DNA of 39,220 nucleotides from Acidimicrobiaceae bacterium (GTDB lineage Bacteria; Actinomycetota; Acidimicrobiia; Acidimicrobiales; UBA8190), in NCBI GenBank assembly GCA_003151955.1, contig PLZB01000044.1:1-39220 (forward strand), read 5' to 3'. A model generated the notes under the pieces. It was not told the origin of the DNA. It saw nothing but the letters and a program-made list of their open reading frames with translations, and did not search any database. Below are positions 30,493-38,355 of the stretch, piece after piece (position 1 is the stretch's first letter; every line of letters starts with the position of its first letter). The position numbers were made by a program, and so were the translations under genes.

Positions 30493-32357
30493 TCAGACCG
30501 TGGCGGAAGCCGGTTCCCGATCGAGGACGACCAGGGAGGCGAGTTCTTCCTCGACCAGCTTCTCCCGGGCCTCGAGGTCGGCCTTGGCTGCTTTCGGGCT
30601 CCAGCGTCCCTTCATCGTGAAGACGAGGAGGAGGAAGACGACCTGGCCGCCGAGGCAGACCCACCACCATGTCTTCCACTCGTTCGGGGATTTCTTCTGG
30701 GCCGGGATGAGCTTCTCGCCGGCGGTGACGAGCGGGGCGAGCTCGTTCGGGGACGTGGCCTGGAGGGTGGCGAGGTCCTTGGGGTCGGGGCTCTGACCGG
30801 CCTGGACGGCGCCGAGGGCTCGTTGGAGGGCGGGAAGGGCGGCGGTGGCCAGGGTCTTCTGCGCTGGGGTCAAGGCTCCGAGCGCACCGAGGAGTCGGGA
30901 CCCGTTGGAGCCGGCCGGGGTTCTGTCGTAGGCCTGGACGAGGGCGGCGGTGGTTTCGGCGCCGGGTTGGTGGGTGGCGTTGAGCTGGGCCACGACGCTG
31001 GCCGGGATCGGCGCCGAGCTGGGTGGGGCCGCGGTCAGCGAGGGGGAGTAGGGCTGGGCGGCCTGGAAGGCCTGGAGCTCGGCGCCCTGGGTCTGGTTGT
31101 CGACGAGGGTGGTGGCCGTCGTGATGACGAGGGGGAGGATCAGGAACGACCCGGCCACCACGATCCGCAGGACCCAGCCCCAGATGGCCAATCCCGTGGC
31201 GGTCAGGGCCGGGTTGTGGGCCTCGACCGCCTCGGTGTAGGCGGCCATCCAGGGGGTGTAGGTCACCCCGATGGCGACGCCGAGGAGGGCGACGACGAGG
31301 ACGTCGGAGTAGTAGCCGGTGGTGGGATAACCGGCCTGGACGATCAGGACGATGGTCATCACGATGGTCATGGCGGCGCCGGCCACCATGAAGGGCTTCC
31401 GGACCCGGAGCCGGTCGGAGAGGACCCCGACCACGATCAGCGTGATGGAGTCGGCCACCCAGTACCAGGTGTTGATCCCGTTGGCCTGGGACGCGGTCCG
31501 CTTGAAGACGACCACCCAGTAGACGGTGAGTAGATGAGGAGGAACACGGCCACGGCCACCGACGAGGCGAACAGGTCGAGCTTCATCATCGACCGCAGGG
31601 GATGGGCAACGGCGGCCTCGACGTCGATCCCGAGGGCCTTGGCCTCGACGAGGGCCCGGTCCTTTTCGGACACCATCAGCTGGTCCCTGAGCCCGGGGGA
31701 GAGCTCTCGGAGCCCGAGGAAGGCGATGACGACGACGACCATGCAGATGACCCCGGAGATCACGAACTGGGTCTTGAAGTCCGACGCCACCGGGTTGCTG
31801 GAGAGGGTGTGGTTGGCCATCAGGCTGGCCGCCAGGCTCCCGAGGACCGGGCCGAGGGCCCAGAACCCCATGGCCGGGGCCCTGCCCATCTGGGGTGAGA
31901 AGTCCCGGATCAACGCCGGGGTGGCGACCAGGATGATGCCCTCGACGAACCCGATCACGGTGTAGGCCACGGCGAACTGGAATTTCCCGCCGGCCGGGAG
32001 GGCGGGCACCACCACCAGTTGGACCAGCCCGACGATCAACGTCCCGAAGATGGTCAGGTTCCCCCGACCGATCCTGTCGGACAGTCCCCCGATGAACGCC
32101 GTGAACGCCCCCACCGCGTTGGAGACCACCAGCAAGTACAGGAAGTACTGGAAGGACATGTGGTAGGAGGGCAGCATCAGGGGAGTAACGGCCCCCTCCA
32201 CGTAGTAGAGGTAGTAGAGGACGATCGTCGTCAGCACCACGATCCCGAGATAGAAGAACCGGGGTCCCCGAGCCGGATAATGCGGCAACTGCCGCCTCCA
32301 CAGGGCGTCTCGCACCCCGGCTCCGCTCATCGCCGCTGTGGTGGCGGTCTCGGGCAT
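30493..32357 (-). pseudogene. MFS transporter gene split by a frameshift
   Basis: The major-facilitator fold spans two frames. The N-terminal part (ATG 32357 down to about 31530) has TM1 LGIVVLTTIVLYYLYYVEG, GGLSDRIGRGNL and six or seven hydrophobic segments. The C-terminal part (31529 down to 30493) resumes with LTVYWVVVFKRT, GINTWYWVADSITLIVVG, LSDRLRVRKPF and further helices. Restoring one missing base between 31529 and 31530 would give Ile-Tyr-Leu-Thr-Val-Tyr in mid-helix and a 621-residue protein. A non-cytoplasmic loop of about 147 residues (30680-31120) precedes the last helix. No other damage is seen, so a recent mutation or a base-call error is likely. Confidence 0.72.
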
Positions 32358-32377
32358 CTGTGGCTCTTCCTTTCGTT

Positions 32378-32395
32378 CGGATCCCCTGGGATCCG
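32378..32395. promoter_or_regulatory. Perfect 18-bp palindrome before the MFS gene
   Basis: CGGATCCC (32378-32385) and GGGATCCG (32388-32395) form a perfect inverted repeat with a 2-base spacer, 20 bases upstream of the transporter ATG. It differs from the YCTGAC-N6-GTCAKG sites and is an operator candidate for a separate regulator of the transporter. Confidence 0.45.
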
Positions 32396-32445
32396 GGTCG
32401 GGTCCGGGGGTGCTCATCGGTGACCCCGGCGCCACCTCGGTGGAG

Positions 32446-32477
32446 ACGGGGGGCCGGCCCGAAGGCCGGCCCCCCGT
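32446..32477 (-). terminator. 14-bp GC stem with CGAA loop after the lipase gene
   Basis: Bases 32446-32459 pair perfectly with 32464-32477; read on the plus strand the loop is CGAA. It follows the lipase stop (32508) by 30 bases in the minus direction and is the strongest hairpin I found in the window. No T-tract follows, so it would be a stem-only terminator or an RNA 3'-end stabiliser. It isolates the lipase from the transporter gene. Confidence 0.65.
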
Positions 32478-32507
32478 CGCAGGCGCTGGGGGTAGCCCTG
32501 CGGGTGG

Positions 32508-33461
32508 TCAGACCCCCGGCCTGAAGCCCGAGGAGGTGCAGGGGGGCTGGAAGTTGGGGTCGTCGGCACCCAGGGCGTTCAGCGTGTCGGCCAGGGCCAC
32601 CGAGTCGTAGGGGATCCCGATGTGGCCCACGCTGTCAGCCGAGCACTGGGTCTGGATGGTGATGTTCTGGACGCTCGGACCGGAGAGGAAGGCCGAGCTG
32701 TACGGGGTCACCACCTCGTCGTCCTTCGTCTCGATCACCACGTACTGCGGCCCCGGGACGGTGTCTCCCCCTGCGTTCAGGTTGGTGATGAACGGAGACC
32801 CGGCAGCCTGCTCGGCCAGGGCCGGACCGGCCAGGCCGCTCAGGACGGAGGTGATGTCGAGGCCGGCCGACTGGAGGGCGGTGCCCAGGGTGGCGATCCC
32901 GTCCAGGGTGGTTCCGTGGCTGGAGGGGGCCAGCCCGACCAGCGTGTGAACCTTGGAGGCCCCGCCCAGGAAGTCGAGGTAGTACCGGGGCATCATCCCG
33001 CCCTGGGAGTGGCCCACGATGTCGACCTGTCCGGCCCCCGTCTGGCCCAGGACGGTGTCGACCTCGGTCGACAGTTGGCCGGCCGACGCCGCGATGTCAC
33101 CGAGACCGTCGAAGCTGCCGATGCCCCCCAGAACGCTCGACGTGTCCTGGCCGTAGTTGAAGGCATAGACGCAGTACCCGGCATTGGCCAGGGTGGGCGA
33201 CAGAGCCCCCCAGTTGTCCGCCATGTTCTCCAGGGTCCCGTGGACCAGGATGACGGGATAGGGATGGGAGGCCGACGGCGTGCACGGCACGTTCGACCCC
33301 GGCGGCGCGGTGTTGGGCGATCCGAGCCCGGCCCCCCAGGCCTGACCGAACGACTCGACCGGCACGGTGGTCGAGGCCGGGAACGGCGTGGCCGTCGAAC
33401 AGGCCGCGGCGAGCACGGGCACGGACAGCAAGAGACCAGCAGACTTCCAGGTGCGCTTCAT
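32508..33461 (-). CDS. Lipase/esterase lipoprotein (alpha/beta hydrolase)
   Basis: A 317-residue exported hydrolase. The signal sequence ends in lipobox LAAAC (Cys21), so it is membrane-anchored outside. ILVHGT (71-76) is the oxyanion-hole region, the nucleophile is Ser152 in GHSQGG (150-155), a likely Asp is 247 or 248 (ETKDDEV) and the His is 280 (VGHIGIP). This matches the class 2 lipase (EstA/LipA of Bacillus) fold. Start ATG 33461 has a GGGGGGAA ribosome site. The divergent neighbour is an AraC/VirS-like regulator. Likely function: releasing fatty acids or alcohols from esters outside the cell. Confidence 0.88.
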   Translation of the reverse strand: MKRTWKSAGLLLSVPVLAAACSTATPFPASTTVPVESFGQAWGAGLGSPNTAPPGSNVPCTPSASHPYPVILVHGTLENMADNWGALSPTLANAGYCVYAFNYGQDTSSVLGGIGSFDGLGDIAASAGQLSTEVDTVLGQTGAGQVDIVGHSQGGMMPRYYLDFLGGASKVHTLVGLAPSSHGTTLDGIATLGTALQSAGLDITSVLSGLAGPALAEQAAGSPFITNLNAGGDTVPGPQYVVIETKDDEVVTPYSSAFLSGPSVQNITIQTQCSADSVGHIGIPYDSVALADTLNALGADDPNFQPPCTSSGFRPGV

Positions 33462-33664
33462 GGTTCCCCCCCAAAGGGATTCGAGCTGCCCCCCGCCCCC
33501 CCGGGTGTCGGACAACATTCGGTTGTGTGCATCGACCATGACAGAACCGGATTTGCCCCGCCTGTCGTCCGACGCCAACGATTTGGCCAAACACGCAAAC
33601 CGTGCCGCTGAGACCCTGCCCGCTTAGAATCCGGGCCGTGGAGGTCAATCGGGGGGGGTCGACG
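33462..33664. promoter_or_regulatory. Divergent lipase/AraC promoter region
   Basis: The region carries ACAAC-ATTCG-GTTGT (33512-33526) and the 10-bp palindrome TTTGGCCAAA (33582-33591), both possible AraC-type or repressor sites. A TAGAAT -10-like box lies at 33625-33630. The YCTGAC-N6-GTCAKG palindrome is absent here, unlike the other divergent pairs of catabolic genes. Confidence 0.4.
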
Positions 33665-34642
33665 GTGCTGACCTCGTGGAGCGACACCCTGGTGCGGACG
33701 CTCAACGCCCGGGGTCTCGACGGGGAGGAGCTCGCCCGCCGGTGCGGAATCGACCCCGCCGACCTCCGGGACCCGGACCGTCGGATCCCCCATCTGGCCT
33801 GGACCAGGCTGTGGCGGGCCGCCGTCGACGCCACCGGGGACCCGGCCCTCGGACTCGACGTCTCCCACTACGTCCGACCCGGCACCTTCAATGCCCTCGG
33901 CCAGGCCGTCCTCACGAGTTCCACCCTCCACGACGCCCTGGAGCGCATCGCCCGCTTCAGCCACGTGGTGGCCGACTTCACCGTGGTCACGATGGTGGAG
34001 ACACCGACCGAGGTCGGCGTGGTCATCACCTGGGACGACGCCGTCGCCAACCCCTCCGACGAGTCGATCGACGCCATCATGGCCAGCATCGTCCGGTCGG
34101 CCCGCTTCATGCTGAACCGTTCCGTGGCCCCGCTCCGCCTGGCGCTCCGGCGGCCCGAGCCCGCTGACCGCGGCCCGTTCGACCGGGTCTTCCAATGCCC
34201 CATCGAGTTCTCGGCCCCCCAGAACATTCTGGTCTTCGACCGGTCAACCGCCCAGCTCCCGGTCGCAGGAGGCAACGACCGGCTGGCGGAGAGCCACGAC
34301 CGGGTGGCCGCCGCCTACCTGGCCAACCTCGACCCCGACACGACAGCCATCCACGTCCGCCGCGTCCTCCCCGGCCTTCTGCCGGGAGGGGAGCCCACCA
34401 TCATCACCACCGCAGCCGCCATGGCCACGAGCGCCCGCACCCTGCAGCGCCACCTCCAGGACGAGGGCACCACCTTCCGGGAGGTCCTCCGGGACGTCCG
34501 CCACGGCCTCGCCGTCGACTACCTCCGGGCCGGGGGGCACACCGTCACCGAGATCGCCTACCTCCTGGGCTTCACCGAGGTGGCCACCTTCTCCCGGGCC
34601 TTCAAGCAGTGGACCGGCATCTCGCCATCCCACTTTCGCTGA
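33665..34642 (+). CDS. AraC-family regulator (VirS/OruR-like)
   Basis: A 325-residue regulator from GTG 33665, chosen because a run of eight G lies about 6 bases upstream; GTG 33638 would add 9 residues and fits a TAGAAT -10 box for a leaderless message. The N-terminal half (about 1-200) is the arabinose-binding-like domain of the VirS/OruR group (LDGEELARRCGIDPADL, RFSHVVADFTVV). The C-terminal AraC domain has two helix-turn-helices (TSARTLQRHLQDEGTTF and TEIAYLLGFTEVATFSRAFKQWTGISPSHFR). It diverges from the lipase gene and probably controls it. Confidence 0.87.
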   Translation: MLTSWSDTLVRTLNARGLDGEELARRCGIDPADLRDPDRRIPHLAWTRLWRAAVDATGDPALGLDVSHYVRPGTFNALGQAVLTSSTLHDALERIARFSHVVADFTVVTMVETPTEVGVVITWDDAVANPSDESIDAIMASIVRSARFMLNRSVAPLRLALRRPEPADRGPFDRVFQCPIEFSAPQNILVFDRSTAQLPVAGGNDRLAESHDRVAAAYLANLDPDTTAIHVRRVLPGLLPGGEPTIITTAAAMATSARTLQRHLQDEGTTFREVLRDVRHGLAVDYLRAGGHTVTEIAYLLGFTEVATFSRAFKQWTGISPSHFR

Positions 34643-34652
34643 GGGAGTCAGG

Positions 34653-35452
34653 TCATTGCGGGGCGGGATGCGGATCGGTCGCCGGCGCATGGCGCACGAC
34701 TCGGTTCCGGCCCGTGCGCTTGGCCTCGTAGAGGGCGGCATCGGCCCGCTCGATCAGCGCCACTGCGGCTTCTGTCCCGTCCCACTCCGTCACCCCGATC
34801 GAGAGCGTGGGGCCGCCGTCCGCATCCTGGCGCAGCTTCTCCATGACGAACGCCGCACCGACCCCGTCGGTGTGACGTAGCGCGCCACCAGGTCAGAGGC
34901 CCTGACACTCGCGGCCATGGAAGCGGCCAGCGTCCGGAGGGCGGTGTCCCCGGCGACGTGGCCATTGGTGTCGTTGTACCGCTTGAACTCGTCGAGGTCG
35001 ATCATGGCCAGGCTCAGGGGGCGGTGGATCCTGGTGGCACGGCCCATCTCGTCCTCCATGTGCTCGAGCAGCGCCCGACGGTTGGCCACCCCGGTCAGCG
35101 GATCCGTCCGACTCTCGCTCTGCAGCTTGGTAACAAACCCGGCTCGGTTGGTCATGGCCAGAAACGTCCCGGCCAGGGCTTCGGCCTTCTCCCGGATCGG
35201 GACATCCAAGTGGGCGGTGTCCCGGATCGGTCGGGTCACCATCAGGAGCTGGCGACCTCGGTCGGATCCGATCGGGATGACGCACCAGTCCCCGTCGATC
35301 TCGATCTTGCCCGTCGCCCGGCACTGGGCCAGGACCGGGAGGACACTGACGTACCCAAGGGGAACCTCCCCAGCCGGTGACGATGACGCCATCATCGAGA
35401 GTGTCCCCGACCTGTCCGCGGCCACGACGGCCAGGAGATCGACGGGGAACAC
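34653..35452 (-). pseudogene. Broken diguanylate cyclase (GAF-GGDEF) gene
   Basis: The upstream frame (GTG 35452 to about 34877) has a GAF-like segment (YVSVLPVLAQCRATGKIEIDGDWCVIPIG) and the start of a GGDEF domain (TDPLTGVANRRALLEHM, AMIDLDEFKRYNDTNGHVAGDTALR, DLVARY). Where the GGDEF motif should follow, the reading is VTPTG and then the frame is lost. The rest of the domain (MEKLRQDADGGPTLSIGVTEW, ADAALYEAKRTGRNRV) continues in another frame to 34653. The gap to LSIGVT is about 25 residues too short, so an internal deletion removed the signature. The N-terminus is short too. It cannot make cyclic di-GMP as written. Confidence 0.7.
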
Positions 35453-35503
35453 CGCGGCGACGAGGGGGAGCCCGGCGGTGAGCGCGGCGTCGAGCGCCGC
35501 CGG

Positions 35504-35887
35504 CTACTCCGCCCCGTCGCCCTCCTCGATCATCTCCGTGCCCCGTTCCCAGCCCCGGCGGGCCGCCGGGAGCATCTCGACCACGGGGAGGATCCCGAAG
35601 GCCGGCTCGGTGAGGACCATGCTCCCGACGACGTCCTCCCAGCTGGCCCCGACCTCGGCCGCCAGCATGGCGTGCCGGGTGACCCCGACGGCGTTGCGGA
35701 GGATGACGCTGCAGACCATCCGGATCAGCTCGTGGGTCCGGCGGTCGGGGGCCCGGAGGGAGTCGATCTGGGCCAGCCAGCTGCTCTGGGCCTCCTGGAG
35801 TCCGGGGGCGACGGCGTGGAGGTCGGCCTCGAACGGGAAGGTCCAGACCGGCTCCCCCTCGGCTTCCCCGTCGACCTGCTCGCTCAT
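35504..35887 (-). CDS. Small AhpD/carboxymuconolactone-decarboxylase-like protein
   Basis: A 127-residue helical protein. ATG 35887 has GGGAGG as ribosome site 8 bases upstream. LIRMVCSVILRNAVGVTRHAMLAAEVGASWEDVVGSMVLTEPAFG has the helix pattern and the HAMLA histidine of the AhpD/CMD family. The redox CxxC is absent (Asn-Ala-Val-Gly-Val), so peroxidase chemistry is unlikely. The role is unknown. It lies 45 bases after the kinase gene, and its stop is in frame with the broken GGDEF gene that follows 51 bases later. Confidence 0.6.
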   Translation of the reverse strand: MSEQVDGEAEGEPVWTFPFEADLHAVAPGLQEAQSSWLAQIDSLRAPDRRTHELIRMVCSVILRNAVGVTRHAMLAAEVGASWEDVVGSMVLTEPAFGILPVVEMLPAARRGWERGTEMIEEGDGAE

Positions 35888-35932
35888 GGTCCACCTCCCG
35901 GGACCCAGCATGGCAGAGCGGGTGGGCCCCCT

Positions 35933-37315
35933 TCAGGCCGGTGGGCTCAGGGCCAGGAACTGCCGGTAGCGACTGTCGGCGGCGGCCTGCCAGGCCGGGT
36001 CGGGCTCGATCCTGCTCCCGGTCCGGGCCCACCGGTCCGCTCCGGCCAGGGAGTCCTCGAGGCCGGCCGCCATCCGGGCCAGCCAGGCCGCCCCCAGGGC
36101 CGCCCCCTCGTGGACGGCGACCGTCTCGACCGGGAGGCCGGTGGCGTCGGCCAGGGCCTGCATCCAGGGGGTCGACCGGGTCCCGCCCCCGCTGGCCACG
36201 ATCCGGTGGGCCCGAACCCCGGCCCGGTCGAGGATGTTCCGGATGACGAATCCACCGGCCTCGTGGGCGGCCCGCTCGAGGGCGGGCGGCCCGTGGGTGA
36301 GGTCGAGGTCGGCCAGAAGGGCCCGGAGGGAGGGGTCGTGGAAGGGGACCCGCTCGCCCCGGACATAGGGGAGCCAGACCGGTACCCGTTCAGGGTGTCC
36401 GGTCCGGGGGAGGTCCCCCGGGCTGGGGTGGGTCGACCCGGGGCGCCGACTGCCCTTGAGGAGGCTCCGGGCCCAGTCCACGAACAGGGCGCCGGCGTTG
36501 CTCGGGCCCCCGACGAGGACCCGGTCGGGGGTGGTGTGGGGGATGGTCCAGAGCCCGGGGACCTCGACCCAGTCGGCCACGACCACCCAGGTGATGAGGG
36601 TGGCCCCGCAGATGACCAGGACGTCCCCCACCCCGTCGGCCCCGGCGACGATCTGGTCGCACATGGCGTCGATGGTCCCCCCGGCCAGCACGGTCCCCGA
36701 CCCGGGGAGCGTCCCGGCCGGTGCCCCCATGGGGACGATGGTGGGGAGCTGGTCGGGGCGCAGTCCCAGCCGGCCCAGCGCCTCGGCGTCCCACTGCCCC
36801 CAGTGGAGGAGCCCCATGAGAGTGGTGGAAAGGGCCGAGTCGATGGCGGGCACCCCGGCCAGGGCCTGGCCGGCCAGGGCCTGGGCCGGCCAGTAGCCGG
36901 CCGCCCCCGGGTGGGTGGCCGCCGCCCATCGGAGGAACCCCTCGGCGTCGGGGAGGGCGTCACCGGCCGGCGGGCCGTCCGGCCCCGGCACCAGCCGGCC
37001 CCGTTCGTCGCCGTAGAGGAGGCCGGGGCCGACGGGCCGGCCCCGGCCGTCCACCACCGTCAGGGATGGGACCATCCCGGCCACGCATACCCCGGCTACC
37101 TCCAGCCCGGCCGCCACCTCCGAGTAGGCCCGGACCGGACCACGCCGCCAGGCCCGGGCCGGGTCGTGCTCGAGGCGGTCCGCCCCTGTGCTCACCATCG
37201 GGTGGGGCACCCGGGACCGGGCCAGGACCGCCCCGTCGCGGTCGACCGCCACCGCCTTGACGGCGGTGGAGCCGATGTCGACGCCCACGGTGATCCCACC
37301 TGACACAGCTGTCAT
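35933..37315 (-). CDS. FGGY-family carbohydrate kinase
   Basis: A 460-residue kinase, slightly shorter than usual for the family (about 500). N-terminal GVDIGSTAVKAVAVDRDG is the phosphate-1 motif; GSGTVLAGGTIDAMCDQ and the C-terminal SGGGTRSTPWMQALADATGLPVE are the adenosine/FGGY motifs. It should phosphorylate a sugar, sugar acid or polyol; the substrate is unknown. Start ATG 37315 lies within operator site 4; GTG 37306 is an alternative. It diverges from the 2-hydroxyacid dehydrogenase. A FucA-type aldolase elsewhere shares the operator, making a kinase, dehydrogenase and aldolase set possible. Confidence 0.85.
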   Translation of the reverse strand: MTAVSGGITVGVDIGSTAVKAVAVDRDGAVLARSRVPHPMVSTGADRLEHDPARAWRRGPVRAYSEVAAGLEVAGVCVAGMVPSLTVVDGRGRPVGPGLLYGDERGRLVPGPDGPPAGDALPDAEGFLRWAAATHPGAAGYWPAQALAGQALAGVPAIDSALSTTLMGLLHWGQWDAEALGRLGLRPDQLPTIVPMGAPAGTLPGSGTVLAGGTIDAMCDQIVAGADGVGDVLVICGATLITWVVVADWVEVPGLWTIPHTTPDRVLVGGPSNAGALFVDWARSLLKGSRRPGSTHPSPGDLPRTGHPERVPVWLPYVRGERVPFHDPSLRALLADLDLTHGPPALERAAHEAGGFVIRNILDRAGVRAHRIVASGGGTRSTPWMQALADATGLPVETVAVHEGAALGAAWLARMAAGLEDSLAGADRWARTGSRIEPDPAWQAAADSRYRQFLALSPPA

Positions 37316-37316
37316 G
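37299..37316. promoter_or_regulatory. Palindromic operator candidate CCTGAC-N6-GTCATG (site 4)
   Basis: CCTGAC (37299-37304), ACAGCT, GTCATG (37311-37316); the inner dyad TGACA/TGTCA is perfect. It covers the ATG start codon of the kinase gene (37315-37313) and lies 43 bases upstream of the dehydrogenase ATG. Same half-sites and spacing as sites 1-3. Confidence 0.7.
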
Positions 37317-37358
37317 ATCAGCCAGTATTGGTCAACGGAGCCACCAGAGGGAGTCCAG

Positions 37359-38351
37359 ATGCCCACCACCCGCCCCCGGGCGCTCGTCACCTCCCCCCTG
37401 CGGGGCCCCGGCTTCGACCTCCTCCGGGAGCTCCTCGACATCGTCTACGAACCCTGGATCGACCAGACCCCCCTCCGGATCTACAACGCCGATCAGCTGG
37501 CCGCCCGGGCCGAGGCGGAGGGGGCCACCGTCCTCATCGTCGAGACCGACCGCTGTGCCGGCCCCGTCTTCGACCTCCCCCTCCTGGCCGTGGCCAGCAC
37601 CCGGGGGGACCCCAACAACGTCGACCTGGCCGCGGCCACGGCCGCGGGCGTCCCCGTCCTGAGCGCCGCCGGTCGCAACGCCGACGCCGTGGCCGAGCTG
37701 ACCGTCGGTCTGATCCTGGCCGCCACCCGGGGACTCGTCGATGCCGACCGGGACGTCCGCCAGGGGGAGATCTACCGGGACGGGACCATCCCCTACCAGC
37801 GGTTCCGGGCCTGGCAGCTGGCCGGTCGGACGGCGGGCCTGGTCGGCCTGGGAGCGGTGGGCCGGGCCACCCGGTGGCGGCTCGAGGGCCTCGGCATGCG
37901 GGTCGTCGCCGCCGACCCCTACGCCCCCGAGGCCACCCACTCCCTCGACGGGCTCCTCGAGGTGGCCGACGTCGTCTCCCTCCACGCCCCCGTCACCCCC
38001 GAGACGACCGGCATGATCGGGGCGGCCCAGTTCGCGGCCATGAAACCCGGGGTCGTCTTCTGCAACCCGGCCCGGGCCCAGCTCCACGACACCGACGCCC
38101 TCGTCGAGGCCCTGCGGTCCGGCCAGGTGGCGGCGGCCGCCCTCGACCACTTCGCCGGTGAGCACCTCGATGCCGACCACCCCCTCACCACCCTCCCAAA
38201 CGTCGTCCTCTCCCCCCACATCGGCGGCGCCACCTACGACACCGAGGTGAACCAGACCACCCTGGTCGCCGAAGGCCTCTGCCGGCTCCTGGCCGGCGCC
38301 ACCCCGGGGAACTGCATCAACCCCGAGGTCCTCGCCGGAAGGGCAGACTGA
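37359..38351 (+). CDS. D-isomer-specific 2-hydroxyacid dehydrogenase
   Basis: A 330-residue NAD-dependent dehydrogenase of the phosphoglycerate-dehydrogenase-like family. The nucleotide motif GLGAVG is at 163-168 with Asp186 at the strand end (favouring NAD). The catalytic triad is Arg239 (CNPARAQ), Glu268 (FAGEH) and His287 (SPHIGG). ATG 37359 was chosen for GAGGGAG about 7 bases upstream; an in-frame ATG at 37314 falls in operator site 4. It oxidises or reduces a 2-hydroxy/2-keto acid. Its neighbours suggest a sugar-acid pathway rather than serine synthesis, and no regulatory ACT domain is present. Confidence 0.87.
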   Translation: MPTTRPRALVTSPLRGPGFDLLRELLDIVYEPWIDQTPLRIYNADQLAARAEAEGATVLIVETDRCAGPVFDLPLLAVASTRGDPNNVDLAAATAAGVPVLSAAGRNADAVAELTVGLILAATRGLVDADRDVRQGEIYRDGTIPYQRFRAWQLAGRTAGLVGLGAVGRATRWRLEGLGMRVVAADPYAPEATHSLDGLLEVADVVSLHAPVTPETTGMIGAAQFAAMKPGVVFCNPARAQLHDTDALVEALRSGQVAAAALDHFAGEHLDADHPLTTLPNVVLSPHIGGATYDTEVNQTTLVAEGLCRLLAGATPGNCINPEVLAGRAD

Positions 38352-38355
38352 GACC

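Noticed and set aside
35504..35506. TAG between the AhpD-like gene and the broken GGDEF gene, considered as a programmed read-through stop because both frames are in register
   Set aside because: A GTG start follows 51 bases later, the second gene is broken anyway, and no read-through context was recognised.
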